NCBI RefSeq assembly: GCF_016925615.1
Contig: NZ_CP070499.1
Span: forward strand, 4,836,001 to 4,900,000
Reading direction: 5' to 3'
DNA from: Natronosporangium hydrolyticum
GTDB lineage: Bacteria; Actinomycetota; Actinomycetes; Mycobacteriales; Micromonosporaceae
Length of the DNA: 64,000 bases
Under the pieces are notes generated by a model. It was not told where the DNA came from. It saw only the letters and a list, made by a program, of their open reading frames with translations, and did not search any database. The position numbers and the translations under genes were made by a program. The first letter of the stretch is position 1; every line of letters starts with the position of its first letter. Shown in pieces: positions 52,217 through 61,012 of the stretch.

Positions 52217-52633
52217 CCAAGCCCTCCCACCTTGAAAGACCGCGACGCCGGCCGACCGGAACGTCTTAAAGAAACTGCGGCACGACGTAGGCGACAGTGC
52301 CAAACCGGCGCAGGCCCGCCTCCTCGACCTAGTACCGCGACCCCGACAAGCAACATGAAAGTTCGTCCACCCGATTCACGGTGCGGCGCTCCACCGACCA
52401 CGGCGACGCGGCGGTGATGGAGTCTGGGCCGAGAGGATCCCCGGCCTGACCAAACTGCGGTCCCCGGCCGCTGGCGACCGGGCCAGGGTAGTCGGTGTAC
52501 GTCGGCGGCCGACCGGTACTCCCGCCGACCGCTGGCCGGCGGCGGCCTCGGGGCCCGCGCCTGTGTTCGCTAACTCGCGATAGTCGGCTCCGACGAAACG
52601 CTCATGTCGACGGTCCGTCATCCGTGGCTGACG
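52217..52633. other. Intergenic region without recognised gene
   Basis: 417 bases between the end of the second methyltransferase gene and the end of a convergent small gene. Open frames here are short and have no ribosome site. Probable terminators were not obvious. Confidence 0.4.
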
Positions 52634-52903
52634 CTAATCGGAGAGGCGATCGAGATCCCGACGCATTTGCTCCCGGCACACCTCCGACGCCTCGAACGTG
52701 CCATCGGACAGCGTTCCGTCCTCCAAAGCACCGATAAACTCGTCGGACCAGCTTTCGCAGTCGACTCCGCTGCGGTCCCACAGCACTCCTACCGCGACCA
52801 CTACGGCGACGAGCAGGATTGCCGCCGCTATGGTGCAGTGCAGGAGCCAACGGGTGCGGCGCTGGGGAGCTTGCAGGTCGTGACCGGAGCCCGGAAGACT
52901 CAT
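52634..52903 (-). CDS. Small single-pass membrane protein
   Basis: 89 residues from ATG 52903, nine bases after GGGGAGG. A basic N-terminal stretch (LQAPQRRTRWLL) precedes one transmembrane helix (HCTIAAAILLVAVVVAVGVLW) and an acidic extracytoplasmic tail with two Cys (VDCESWSDEF... EVCREQMRRDLDRLSD). Not recognised; could be an immunity or accessory factor by position next to the FxLD cluster, but nothing in the sequence shows that. Confidence 0.6.
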   Translation of the reverse strand: MSLPGSGHDLQAPQRRTRWLLHCTIAAAILLVAVVVAVGVLWDRSGVDCESWSDEFIGALEDGTLSDGTFEASEVCREQMRRDLDRLSD

Positions 52904-52997
52904 GCAAGGCACCCTCCCCGGCCCCGCTCGGTTTTCACACGATCCGGATCGGCGTCTCCTCGGCCGCGAACCGAGCCACGAACCCAGCCAGCGATGA

Positions 52998-53708
52998 TCA
53001 ACGAGGGTCGAGCAGTCGCAGGGAACTCCTGAACGAGGCGATAAGGCTCTCCAAGAGTGCCCTACCTTTCGCCGGGCTGGCGGCGGACGGCCGGCCCACC
53101 ACCCCGGAAGCGGTGTACGCCTGCATTCCCAGCGTCAGCAGGTGGGGCCGGTGCGGGGCGTCGTAGTCCGCGTCGGCGTAGCTGCCCCGCACCAGGGTGG
53201 GATGCAGGTGCAGCAGCAGCGACGTTTCGAGCTCACCGGCGTGCATGTCGTCGTGGCTGGTGGTTTCCAGACCTGCGTCAACGCGGGCACGGTTCCAGTC
53301 ATCCCGGCCTGGGTACAGCGCCATGACCGGCCCGGCCACCGTCGCCTCCTGGACGACGTTCGAGAGCACGTAGTTGCCGCCGTGCCCATTCACGATCACT
53401 AGCCGGTCAATCCCGCTCGCATGCAGCGACTCGGCCACATCCTTGATCACCGTAGCCAGCGTCGTGGCACGGATGCTTACGGTACCCGGCCACGCCCAGT
53501 GCTCATGCGAGCAGGAGATCGTCAGCGGAGGCAACAGCAGCAGTCGGTACCGCTCGGCCAGCACCGCCGCGATTGACGAGGCGATGATCGTGTCCGTGGC
53601 AAGCGGCAGGTGGTCGCCGTGCTGTTCGTGGCTGCCGACCGGCAGCAGTGCGACACTGGCCCCGAGGGCGCCCACCTCCGGCGATGTCGCGGTCGTAATC
53701 ACATCCAC
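52998..53708 (-). CDS. Creatininase-family amidohydrolase (MftE-like)
   Basis: 236 residues. Metal ligands of the family are present: PVGSHEQHGDHLPLATDT (Glu, His and Asp, about 23-40), VNGHGGNY (His, about 110) and HDDMHAGELETSLLL (Glu, about 160). Members include creatininase and MftE, which trims the mycofactocin peptide. The next upstream gene is a lanthipeptide-type regulator; the two are 2 bases apart, so this enzyme is likely coregulated and may take part in peptide processing, an inference. Confidence 0.85.
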   Translation of the reverse strand: MDVITTATSPEVGALGASVALLPVGSHEQHGDHLPLATDTIIASSIAAVLAERYRLLLLPPLTISCSHEHWAWPGTVSIRATTLATVIKDVAESLHASGIDRLVIVNGHGGNYVLSNVVQEATVAGPVMALYPGRDDWNRARVDAGLETTSHDDMHAGELETSLLLHLHPTLVRGSYADADYDAPHRPHLLTLGMQAYTASGVVGRPSAASPAKGRALLESLIASFRSSLRLLDPR

Positions 53709-53710
53709 TC

Positions 53711-54871
53711 CTACACCCTGCCGTGTTCCCCGGACCCGGCCACCACCCGGGTGGCTGGATGGCCGCCGACGGGCACCGTTGCGGTACGGTCCGCGGCCAC
53801 CTCAGTCACCAGCGACAGGGTGCGTTGCGACCCGGTTTGGAGTCCCAGTTCTCGGGCGGCGGCGGCGTGATCTCGGGCGGCGTCCACGTCACCGGCCAGG
53901 TGCAGCGCGACGGCGAAGTGCGCACGGAAGAACCCCTCGTCCAGGCGCTGGTGGTGCGGCCAGTCGGCCAGCACCGTCTCGAAGTCATGGATCGCCGCCG
54001 CCGGTTCGCCCAGCAGCAGCCGACAGCATGCCTCATACGCGCGTACGTAGACGCTGGTGCAGTGGCTCACCAGCGACGCTGTCTGCGGGTCCTCCGCTGC
54101 CGACTGGTCAACGAGACGGAATGCGGTGCCGATGCTGCGCCGGGTGCCGGTGGCGTCGCCGTGGTGGGCATGTGCCTGTGCCAGGCGTACGGCCGCCAGC
54201 GCTCGCACTCGCGGGGGAAGACCACCGGCCCCCAGCACTGGTTGGACCAGCGCCTCCGCTGCCCCGACCTGCCCTTTCTCGACGGCACGCTGAGCACGTC
54301 GCATGCCCACGTAGGCAGTCAGGGTGACGTCACCGGCTTCACGTGCCATCGACCCGGCGGCTTCGAGCCAACGCCCGGCCTGTTGGTCGTGGCCCTCGTT
54401 GTCGCAGATCCAACTCCCGAACTCGCGCCAGCGTGCAGCGACCACGGTGAGGTCGGTCCGGGCCGGTCTGGCGGCGGTCTCGCGTTGGCTGTCTATGAGC
54501 TGCAGTTCGGTGCTGACGAGGTTGAGTAGTCCGTGTCCTCCCAGCGCGTTATCGGCCGCGGTCAGCACCCTGAGCATGTCGCGCCAGTGCGCGGCGAGAT
54601 CCACGGCCGGTGTTGGCGTCACCGTGTCCTGCGGCAGCTGGACGGCGGCTGGCCGTACCATCGCCGTCAACTCTCCGCCGGCGCCGAGCGCGTCGTCGAG
54701 CCTCGTGGCGGTCTCCGCGTCCGCGGCGACCATCCCGGTTTCGATCTTGTGGAGCTTGGACTTACTCGCCAACGTAAGCCGGCCGAGCTCTCGGAAAGAC
54801 AGGGCGTGCTGCTCCCGCAGGGTACGCATCCGCTGTCCGAAACGGGGGTCAGGCGGCGTGCGACGCGGCAT
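53711..54871 (-). CDS. XRE-family regulator with tetratricopeptide-like C-terminal region (right flank of FxLD cluster)
   Basis: 386 residues from ATG 54871 (MPRRTP). HTH: MRTLREQHALSFRELGRLTLASKSKLHKIETGMVAADAETATRLDDAL. Helical repeats follow (RLAQAHAHHGDATGTRRSIGTAFRLVDQSAAEDP, ACCRLLLGEPAAAIHDFETVLADWPHHQRLDEGFFRAHFAVALHLAGDVDAARDHA). A clear paralogue of the left-flank regulator, with its own copy of the shared upstream element. It probably is cotranscribed with the creatininase-family gene. Confidence 0.88.
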   Translation of the reverse strand: MPRRTPPDPRFGQRMRTLREQHALSFRELGRLTLASKSKLHKIETGMVAADAETATRLDDALGAGGELTAMVRPAAVQLPQDTVTPTPAVDLAAHWRDMLRVLTAADNALGGHGLLNLVSTELQLIDSQRETAARPARTDLTVVAARWREFGSWICDNEGHDQQAGRWLEAAGSMAREAGDVTLTAYVGMRRAQRAVEKGQVGAAEALVQPVLGAGGLPPRVRALAAVRLAQAHAHHGDATGTRRSIGTAFRLVDQSAAEDPQTASLVSHCTSVYVRAYEACCRLLLGEPAAAIHDFETVLADWPHHQRLDEGFFRAHFAVALHLAGDVDAARDHAAAARELGLQTGSQRTLSLVTEVAADRTATVPVGGHPATRVVAGSGEHGRV

Positions 54872-54882
54872 GGTGGGAAGCT

Positions 54883-54900
54883 CCCAGGTGGAGGGCTGGG
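54883..54900. promoter_or_regulatory. CCCAG-N8-CTGGG element before the right regulator
   Basis: CCCAGGTGGAGGGCTGGG, 11 bases upstream of the regulator's ATG, 17 of 18 bases identical to 43901-43918. Same orientation relative to the gene. Candidate operator. Confidence 0.6.
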
Positions 54901-55170
54901 TGGCCGGTCGTATCCGCCGGTCCGATCCACAGCATATCGATATGGTCGGCTGCCGGGCGACCCAGCCAACGGGTGACCCGACTAACGTCGCAATGCCGCA
55001 CAGTGTCCACGCCCAACGCCGACGGCAAGTTGGGCGCTTGTTAGGGGGCGGTGCTCGCGGCGTTCCTGAGAGTCGCCGCGGTGGGGACTGCGGCATGAGA
55101 GCGGTCCGATCTTGGAGGTTAAAGGGGCCTGGCCCGTTGAGGGAGTGTCAGGGCCTCGACCGGCGGCTGC

Positions 55171-55476
55171 GTGGGGCGCCCGCAGAGCGACTACGAGTAC
55201 AGGACGGTCCGGATTGCCGCTGGCCAGTACGCAGGCCGAGGGCACCTCGCCCGTCTCCGTGACCGTGAGCTGGAAGCCATCGAGGCTGACGGGTGGGAGA
55301 TCGTGACGATCGCCCCGCGTCGGCTCGGCACGGGCAAGGACGAGGTCATCTGTCGCCGGTCGAGAGGCTATCGCCCACCCCAGCCGACCCGCGCACCGTC
55401 ATGGTGGGAGCAGGTCCTGGAGGACCTGTCGACTCCGGTGTGGCTGCGGCGCCTACGCCGCCGGCTACGCGACTAA
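55171..55476 (+). CDS. Small protein with DUF4177-like fold
   Basis: 101 residues. SDYEYRTVRIAAGQ and ARLRDRELEAIEADGWEIVTIAPRRLGTGKDEVICRR fit the short alpha/beta pattern (Y-E-Y-K-V...LN-x-LG-x-x-GWE) of DUF4177-type proteins. A basic, Trp-containing tail (WWEQVLEDLSTPVWLRRLRRRLRD) follows. The start is uncertain: GTG 55171 lacks a ribosome site. Divergent from the right regulator; function unknown. Confidence 0.6.
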   Translation: MGRPQSDYEYRTVRIAAGQYAGRGHLARLRDRELEAIEADGWEIVTIAPRRLGTGKDEVICRRSRGYRPPQPTRAPSWWEQVLEDLSTPVWLRRLRRRLRD

Positions 55477-55723
55477 ACCCCTACCTCTGGGCACCTTCCG
55501 GACAGCGGCCGTGTGGATCCGGAACGGGGCGTCGGCGGGTGTCACGGTCCTCCCCGGCTGGCCACACGAGCAGCGTCTACCCGACTGCCCACCCTCGATC
55601 TGCGCGGGCGGTGCTTGCCGCGAGCACCAGGGATCGTCGAGGCACGTCAGCGGGTGGTCACGGAACTCGCTCGTTCGGTGGAGTGTACGTTCAGCCGATA
55701 AACGGCCGGCCGCGAGGGATATT

Positions 55724-56263
55724 GTGGTATACGACCTGGCTCGGGTTGCCGAGTTACTCCACCAACGCAACACGATCGATGAACAGATCACACAGATCAT
55801 CAAACGCCCGGTGGCAAGCGGGCACCTCGGCGAGTGGATTGCCGCCTGGGTCTTCGACATCGAGCTGGAGACCTCGGCCAGCACCGCCGCCGTCGACGGC
55901 CGGTTCCTGACTGGCAAGCTGCAAGGCCGGACCGTCAACATCAAGTGGTATCTCAAGCGCGAGGGCCTGCTCGACATGACCACTGCTGATGTGCCGGATT
56001 ACTACCTGGTCATGACCGGACCAGCCGGCCCTGCCGCATCCTCTCGGGGAGGCAGTCGGCTGTGGCGCATCGACAACGTTTACCTGTTCGACGCGCGGCA
56101 GTTGCTCTCCGACCAGCTTGCCCGCGGCGTTAAGGTGGGGGTCGCGTCAAGCGTCCCACAGAGCTGGTGGAAGGCCGCCGAGATTTACCCGACCGCCAAC
56201 GACGCCGTCCTGGCCGTATCCCGGGAGCAAGCAGCAATGCTGGCGTTATTCCGTCCACGGTAG
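55724..56263 (+). CDS. Hypothetical protein, possible PD-(D/E)XK-type fold
   Basis: 179 residues from GTG 55724, which has GAGG six bases upstream. VASGHLGEWIAAWVFDIELE, AAVDGRF and GRTVNIKWYLKR place an E...D...IKW-x-x-K series as in restriction-endonuclease-like folds; the rest is ADVPDYYLVMTGP and an aromatic-rich middle (WRIDNVYLFDARQLL). No family name is certain. The DUF6308-type gene next door is convergent and could be functionally linked, but there is no proof. Confidence 0.5.
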   Translation: MVYDLARVAELLHQRNTIDEQITQIIKRPVASGHLGEWIAAWVFDIELETSASTAAVDGRFLTGKLQGRTVNIKWYLKREGLLDMTTADVPDYYLVMTGPAGPAASSRGGSRLWRIDNVYLFDARQLLSDQLARGVKVGVASSVPQSWWKAAEIYPTANDAVLAVSREQAAMLALFRPR

Positions 56264-56396
56264 CCTTCGGCGATCCTGCCAGGGACAGCCATAGGACAGC
56301 GGCTCGGGCGGGCGCTCATCTGCCGCGACCTGCACGGCGAAACGCAATGATCTAACTGGGTTGTGCGAGCGTGGGTCTGGAATGAGCTGATCTCAC

Positions 56397-57080
56397 TCAC
56401 GCTGTGTTGCGTCGGCGGAAGTCGTCGGCGCCCTGGCGGTGGCGCATCCAGACGGCGACATCCAGGATACGGATTGGGCTGACCGGGTCCGGCAGTCCGG
56501 CATCTCCCTTCAGCTGGACGAGCTGGCGGTGAAGCGCCGAGTCGTCTTGCTGGAGCACACGGCGTAGGCAGGTCCAGTAGCAGCCCACCCGGTAACCGGC
56601 TCCGCCGGCGACGACGCTGTCGTATATCGGCAGGAGTCGCGGCCGCTTGCGGGCGAGGAGCTTGCTGGCCTTGACCCACCTAACGTTCGGTTGGTTGATC
56701 AGCAGTTGCCACGCCCGGTCTGCGGGCCCGCCGTCGGCGACTGGGTCTGGTTGGAGGTTGCCTGAGCTGGCCAGGTCAACCTGCCGCGGGACCTCAGCGA
56801 GCAGGGCGGAGAGCTGCACACCAAGGTCGCCGACGAGGAGCCACAGGGCGACCTTCGCTGGGTACTGGACGCCCAGCATCTCCACGGCCATCAGGTCCTC
56901 GGCAGTGATCCGATTCGCGGTGTCCGGCCGGTCGCCACCACCACCCAGCTGGTCGAACCAACCCCCCGTGAACAGAGGAGGGGTCGCCGAACGCGGCTCG
57001 CCGACGTGGTAGTAGGTGAGTAGATCCTTCACAGAGTCCTGCAGGAGAGCGCTGAGGCGGTCTCCATTGAGCTCACACAC
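56397..57080 (-). CDS. DUF6308-like hypothetical protein
   Basis: 227 residues from GTG 57080. NRITAEDLMAVEMLGVQYPAKVALWLLVGD is followed by WQLLINQPNVRWVKASKLLARKRPRLLPIYDSVVAGG, a pattern of DUF6308 proteins in actinobacteria. Soluble and probably helical; the RKRPRLLPIYDS motif may bind nucleic acid or nucleotide. Function unknown. Confidence 0.65.
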   Translation of the reverse strand: MCELNGDRLSALLQDSVKDLLTYYHVGEPRSATPPLFTGGWFDQLGGGGDRPDTANRITAEDLMAVEMLGVQYPAKVALWLLVGDLGVQLSALLAEVPRQVDLASSGNLQPDPVADGGPADRAWQLLINQPNVRWVKASKLLARKRPRLLPIYDSVVAGGAGYRVGCYWTCLRRVLQQDDSALHRQLVQLKGDAGLPDPVSPIRILDVAVWMRHRQGADDFRRRNTA

Positions 57081-57662
57081 AAGTCCTCCTGCCTGCCGTA
57101 CCAGTGCACTTGGATTCCCACCGAGGCCAGTCTGACTGATCGCCGGGGGTCCGCGGGGCCGCGCTCACCGGAGGTGATCGCGGCACCTACCTGCGCACAG
57201 AGGAACAGGCGGATTGCTTCGCGGGGCAGGTGTCTTGCGTGACCGCGGCGGGCCTGGATGGGCCGCCGCCCTCGCCTAGCATGCACTGGCGCTCCGTAGT
57301 GACCACCTGTGGCGACAATGTCGGACTAGGCCGACGCCTGCAAACGGCTTCTCGGGGCAGTGGACGGGCTGGCGCACACCGAACGGACCCGCCCGGGGGT
57401 CCTGTGCCAGCTCCAGCTTACCGTCTACACGCCACAACGGTGACCCTGACCAAGCCGCAGCCTGTGCAGCCGACGCCAAAGACGCCCGCGAACCGCTCGC
57501 TTCAGCCGCTCGCCAGGGAGCTTGGGCTCGACCTTCGCGGCGACGCGGCCGGCGAAACGCGCATGACCCTCACATCGTTCGATCAAACATGTTGTGCCCT
57601 GTCGGACGCGGACGGTAGTGTGCGGCTTCTCGTAGAGCCAGGACAACATGGAGGTGGCGCCC
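57081..57662. other. Intergenic region upstream of the HprK-like operon
   Basis: 582 bases holding only short frames. A minus-strand open frame (57029-57286) reads like protein in part (VGIQVHWYGRQEDLCV) and may be a remnant. No precursor-peptide-like gene was found here. Confidence 0.4.
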
Positions 57663-58646
57663 GTGATCGTGGGGCTGGGCGGTGTGGCCGTGGCGGTCGA
57701 ATCCGATTGTACGCTGGTGCATCAGCTGATTGCCGAGTTCTATCCGGTGGAGTCGGGCCCCAGTGAGCCGATGTGGACGATTGTCGCCTATGCGCAGGCA
57801 CCGCCTCGCGGCGTTGCCGTGAACCGCTTCGGGGTGGGCTACCAGCCGGACCTAGCCGGCCGCTCGCTCATCCTGTGGGCCACACGGGAGACGGATCTGG
57901 CGATCACGACCCGCAAGTGTGTGCGGGAGATCTTCCTCGATGCCTGTGAGCGGGCAGGCTACGGGATGCTGCACGCGTCGGCTGTCTACCACGACGACCA
58001 GGCCATCGTGTTCGCCGCGGACAAGCGTGGTGGGAAGACGACGCTTGCGTTGCGCGCGGTACTCGATCACGGGTGGCGGTGGCTGTCCAACGACCACCTG
58101 ATCGTCTGGCGTGGCGAGGCTGGGCTGGTGGCCACCTCCTTGCCTACCCCGATCCCACTGAAGGTGGGTACGTACGTCGACCTGATCGACCGCCTGCCGC
58201 CGCCCTGGGACTCCAACGGGATCAACGCGGAGATGTGGCGAGCAGCCACGCCCGTCGCCCGGTACGCCTCCGACGCGGCGGTCTACTACACCTTCGGCCG
58301 GCTCGGACAGGCGAACCCGGTGCTGGTCGAGCTGGCCGGTCGGCGGCTGACGGTGGTGTTCCCCTCCTACGCCGGGCCGGGGCAGCGGGAAGGCGTGGTG
58401 GAGATGGTGCCGGCTCAGGCCGCTGCGTCGGAGCTGGCTGGGCATGGGCGTACCGACTGGATAGAGGATCAGCGGCTCCACCAGCGGCACCTTCCCTTCC
58501 CACACCGCGATGTCGCCGCCTTCGGCCGGGATAGCGTGGTCCTGGCCGCGCAGGTCGCCGCCGCAGGGGCCGAGGTTGTCCGGTTCACGCATCGGGGCGA
58601 CCCTTCCCCGTTGCTCGTCAACGTTGCCGAGGCGGTGCCCCGATGA
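57663..58646 (+). CDS. HprK-like serine kinase-related protein
   Basis: 327 residues from GTG 57663 (GGAGG eight bases upstream; ATG 57648 possible). The central motif GYGMLHASAVYHDDQAIVFAADKRGGKTTLALRAVLDHGWRWLSNDHLIVW has a HPr-kinase-type P-loop (ADKRGGKTT, about 119-127) and the following Asp. Such HprK-related proteins occur in ribosomal-peptide and cell-surface clusters and may phosphorylate Ser of a small partner. No partner gene seen. Coupled to the glycosyltransferase gene by ATGA. Confidence 0.75.
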   Translation: MIVGLGGVAVAVESDCTLVHQLIAEFYPVESGPSEPMWTIVAYAQAPPRGVAVNRFGVGYQPDLAGRSLILWATRETDLAITTRKCVREIFLDACERAGYGMLHASAVYHDDQAIVFAADKRGGKTTLALRAVLDHGWRWLSNDHLIVWRGEAGLVATSLPTPIPLKVGTYVDLIDRLPPPWDSNGINAEMWRAATPVARYASDAAVYYTFGRLGQANPVLVELAGRRLTVVFPSYAGPGQREGVVEMVPAQAAASELAGHGRTDWIEDQRLHQRHLPFPHRDVAAFGRDSVVLAAQVAAAGAEVVRFTHRGDPSPLLVNVAEAVPR

Positions 58647-59605
58647 GGCGGCGTCCGCTGGTCAGCGTGGTGGTGTGCACCTACGCGCGTCCCGAGCCGC
58701 TACGCGCGGCGCTGGCGAGCATCTGCGTACAGGGCGTGGACGGGGTGGAGGCGGTGGTCGTCAACGATGGCGGGCCGGACGTTGCCGGTGTGGTGGCTGA
58801 GTTCGGCGACCGGCTCCCGGTGCGGCTAATCACCCTGCCTACGAACAAGGGCCTGACGGCGGCTCGCCGCAGCGGCATAGGTGCTGCTCGTGGCCGGTTC
58901 GTCGCGTTCCTTGACGACGATGACCTGTGGCTCCCCGATCATCTCTCCGTGGCCTTGGACGGTCTCGACAGCGGGTTGGACCTGGTGTACACGACCTGCC
59001 TAGTCGCCGACCGCGTGCATCACCTCGGCTCCGAAGAACCCGTTTCGGCACGGTACCGGTTCGACTACCCGTTCGACGCCGCACTGTTCGACGTGACGAA
59101 CATGATCCCGGTGACCTCAGTCGTCGCGCGCAGGTTCGACCCCGCGATGCTTCATCGGCATGACGGGGTGCAGGACGACTGGGCGATGTGGCTCGACCTG
59201 GTACGCGGTGCCGGGTGGCGTCTCCTTCACCTGCCGGCGGCCACGACGGTGTATCACCGCATCCCGCAGGCGGCGTCGATGACCGGGCAAGCAGCGAGCA
59301 CCCTGGCCGGGTTGCGGCGGTTCGCCGCCGGGCATCGGCGGATACATCAGCGGTGGCCGGTGCCAAACGGTAGCCGGGCCGGACAGGCACGCCGGTTGCC
59401 GTTCTGGATGTATCGGCTGGTGGAGCAGCGTCACAGCGCCGGGCATGGGGTGTCCCACTACTACTATGAGCGGTGCCTGCCGCTGGTCGCCGCAGCCGTG
59501 ACCGGGCGGATGACCATTAACGCGGCGGTCGACGCGATGGACGTGGCCGTCGCACCTGATGCGGTCGAGGAGAGGGAGCAGGCGGCATGGCGAGTGCTGG
59601 CGTGA
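58643..59605 (+). CDS. Family 2 glycosyltransferase
   Basis: 320 residues. GT-A fold: PLVSVVVCTYARPEPLRAALASICVQG at the N-terminus, EAVVVNDGG, GLTAARRSGIGAARGRFVAFLDDDDLWLPDHL with the DDDD metal motif (about 90-93) and VQDDWAMWLDLVRGAGWRLLHLP (acceptor-side Asp). No transmembrane segments, so a cytoplasmic nucleotide-sugar enzyme. The next frame overlaps by 19 bases. Confidence 0.88.
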   Translation: MRRRPLVSVVVCTYARPEPLRAALASICVQGVDGVEAVVVNDGGPDVAGVVAEFGDRLPVRLITLPTNKGLTAARRSGIGAARGRFVAFLDDDDLWLPDHLSVALDGLDSGLDLVYTTCLVADRVHHLGSEEPVSARYRFDYPFDAALFDVTNMIPVTSVVARRFDPAMLHRHDGVQDDWAMWLDLVRGAGWRLLHLPAATTVYHRIPQAASMTGQAASTLAGLRRFAAGHRRIHQRWPVPNGSRAGQARRLPFWMYRLVEQRHSAGHGVSHYYYERCLPLVAAAVTGRMTINAAVDAMDVAVAPDAVEEREQAAWRVLA

Positions 59606-59880
59606 TCGACCCACCGCTGCGCGCCCGGATACGGGCCGCCCTGCCTGACGCCCAGGTGGACACGGTGCTGCACGACAACGGCAAAGCACTAGTGTTGTCC
59701 GGCACGGTCGCCGGCCAGCGTGCGGTGGTGAAGGTCCTTGTGGACCCGGACCCGTTCTGGGCGGGCAAGTTCCCCGCTGAGATAACGATCTACCGGGCGT
59801 TCGAGGTAGCGCCACCGCCGGCACCGGTGCCGAAGCTGCAACACCAACCGCGCCACGTCGGCCCACTCCGCACGGCAGTA
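59587..59880 (+). pseudogene. Truncated aminoglycoside-phosphotransferase-like kinase
   Basis: The first about 80 residues match the N-lobe of APH/choline-kinase-type proteins: ARIRAALPDAQVDTVLHDNGKALVLSGTVAGQRAVVKVLVDPDPFWAGKFPAEITIYRAFEVAPPPAPVPKL, with the ATP-Lys in VVKVL. After about 59835 the reading frame no longer resembles a kinase and ends in IS256-related DNA. The C-lobe with the catalytic Asp is missing, so the gene is inactive. It was once the third gene of the HprK-glycosyltransferase operon. Confidence 0.75.
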
Positions 59881-60609
59881 CTTCGCCCCTTCGCCGGGCC
59901 CACAGCCCGAGGATCTCCCGCCCACCGTCGGCGGTAACCGCCAGCGCCACGTAGACGGGCCGGTTGGCGACCTGCCCGTCGCGGATCTTCACGTGGATAC
60001 AGTCGATGAAAATCACCGGGTAGATCGGATCCAGCGGCCGGTTCTGCCACTCGCCCATGATCCCCAGCACCCGGTCGGTGATCGTCGAGATGTGATCACG
60101 CGACACCGTCGCGCCGTACACCTCGGCCAGATGCGCGCACACCTCACCAGTGGTCAACCCTTTGGCGGTCAGGCTGATCACCAGATCGTCGATGCCGCCC
60201 ATCCGCCGCTGCCGCTTGGCCACGATCTGCGGGGTGAAACTGGCGTCCCGGTCGCGTGGCACGCCCACCCTGACCGGGCCGACCTCGGTCAGCAACGTCT
60301 TGGACCGGCAGCCGTTACGGCTGTTGGCGCCATCACGACCGGCCGGCTCGTGCTTGCCGTAGCCGAGATGCTCGTCCATCTCCGCTGCCAGCGTGGCCTC
60401 CAGGAACCGTTTGGTCAGCTGCTGCAGCAGCCCGTCGCGGCCCAGCAGCGACACGCCCTGCGCCCGGCCAGCCGGGCCACCAGCTGCGGGTCCAACGCCG
60501 CCGCAGCCGCCTCACCTTTAGGTCCTTCCGGCTGGTGCAGCACCGCCGGCGCCCAGGCGAGGCCGTGGCCCTCGCCCGCCGTCATCGCGGTCCTGGTCTT
60601 GGTCGTCAC
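59877..60609 (-). pseudogene. IS256-family transposase fragment with frameshift
   Basis: The N-terminus reads MTTKTRTAMTAGEGHGLA... ALDPQLVARLAG from ATG 60609, and then a one- or two-base deletion near 60470 shifts to the frame of GVSLLGRDGLLQQLTKRFLEATLAAEMDEHLGYGKHEPAGRDGANSRNG and on to PVIFIDCIHVKIRDGQVANRPVYVALAVTADG (first catalytic Asp). A further frame change occurs near 59890 and the match stops at about 59877, losing the rest of the DDE domain. Dead remnant; terminal inverted repeats were not found. Confidence 0.85.
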
Positions 60610-61012
60610 CGGGTGTCTCCTTGTCCTATATTTCGGACTTACACCCTCCTAATGACAGTCCCCGAACCGGCAAAGCCCGGCCCACGGTAGAGCTCGACGC
60701 CCGGCGCGAGCCGTCCGCGTACAGCAACTGGCGGTGGATCGCCGCGCACCACTCGCGTGCGGCGCTGGTGCTCGGCATCGATCCGTATGCAAAACGCCGA
60801 CCATGCGGAGGTACGCCTGCGACTCGACCAATGCGAAGAGGCCGATTGGTCAGTTGGTACATCTGCCACCGACCATGCCCACGGAGCGTCCCTGATCGTG
60901 GATCAAGACGACGTCCGGTCGCATCGTACTCCCGTCCGGTCGTATCTAGATCCGCAGCCCGCTGGTACTGTGATCTGGCGATGTCGGTCGCTGCTCTGGA
61001 TAGGCAGGCCCC
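60610..61012. other. Region between IS256 remnant and RelA/SpoT gene
   Basis: 403 bases with short frames only (e.g. plus 60621-61139, minus 60626-60862), none with a ribosome site or domain. Probably partly IS-derived on the left; the promoter of the gene at 61013 must be near the right end, where GC falls. Confidence 0.4.

Noticed and set aside
57563-57766. Small Cys-containing frame before the HprK-like gene as a peptide precursor
   Set aside because: It overlaps the kinase gene by about 100 bases, has no ribosome site and turns into Gly/Arg-rich shadow sequence.
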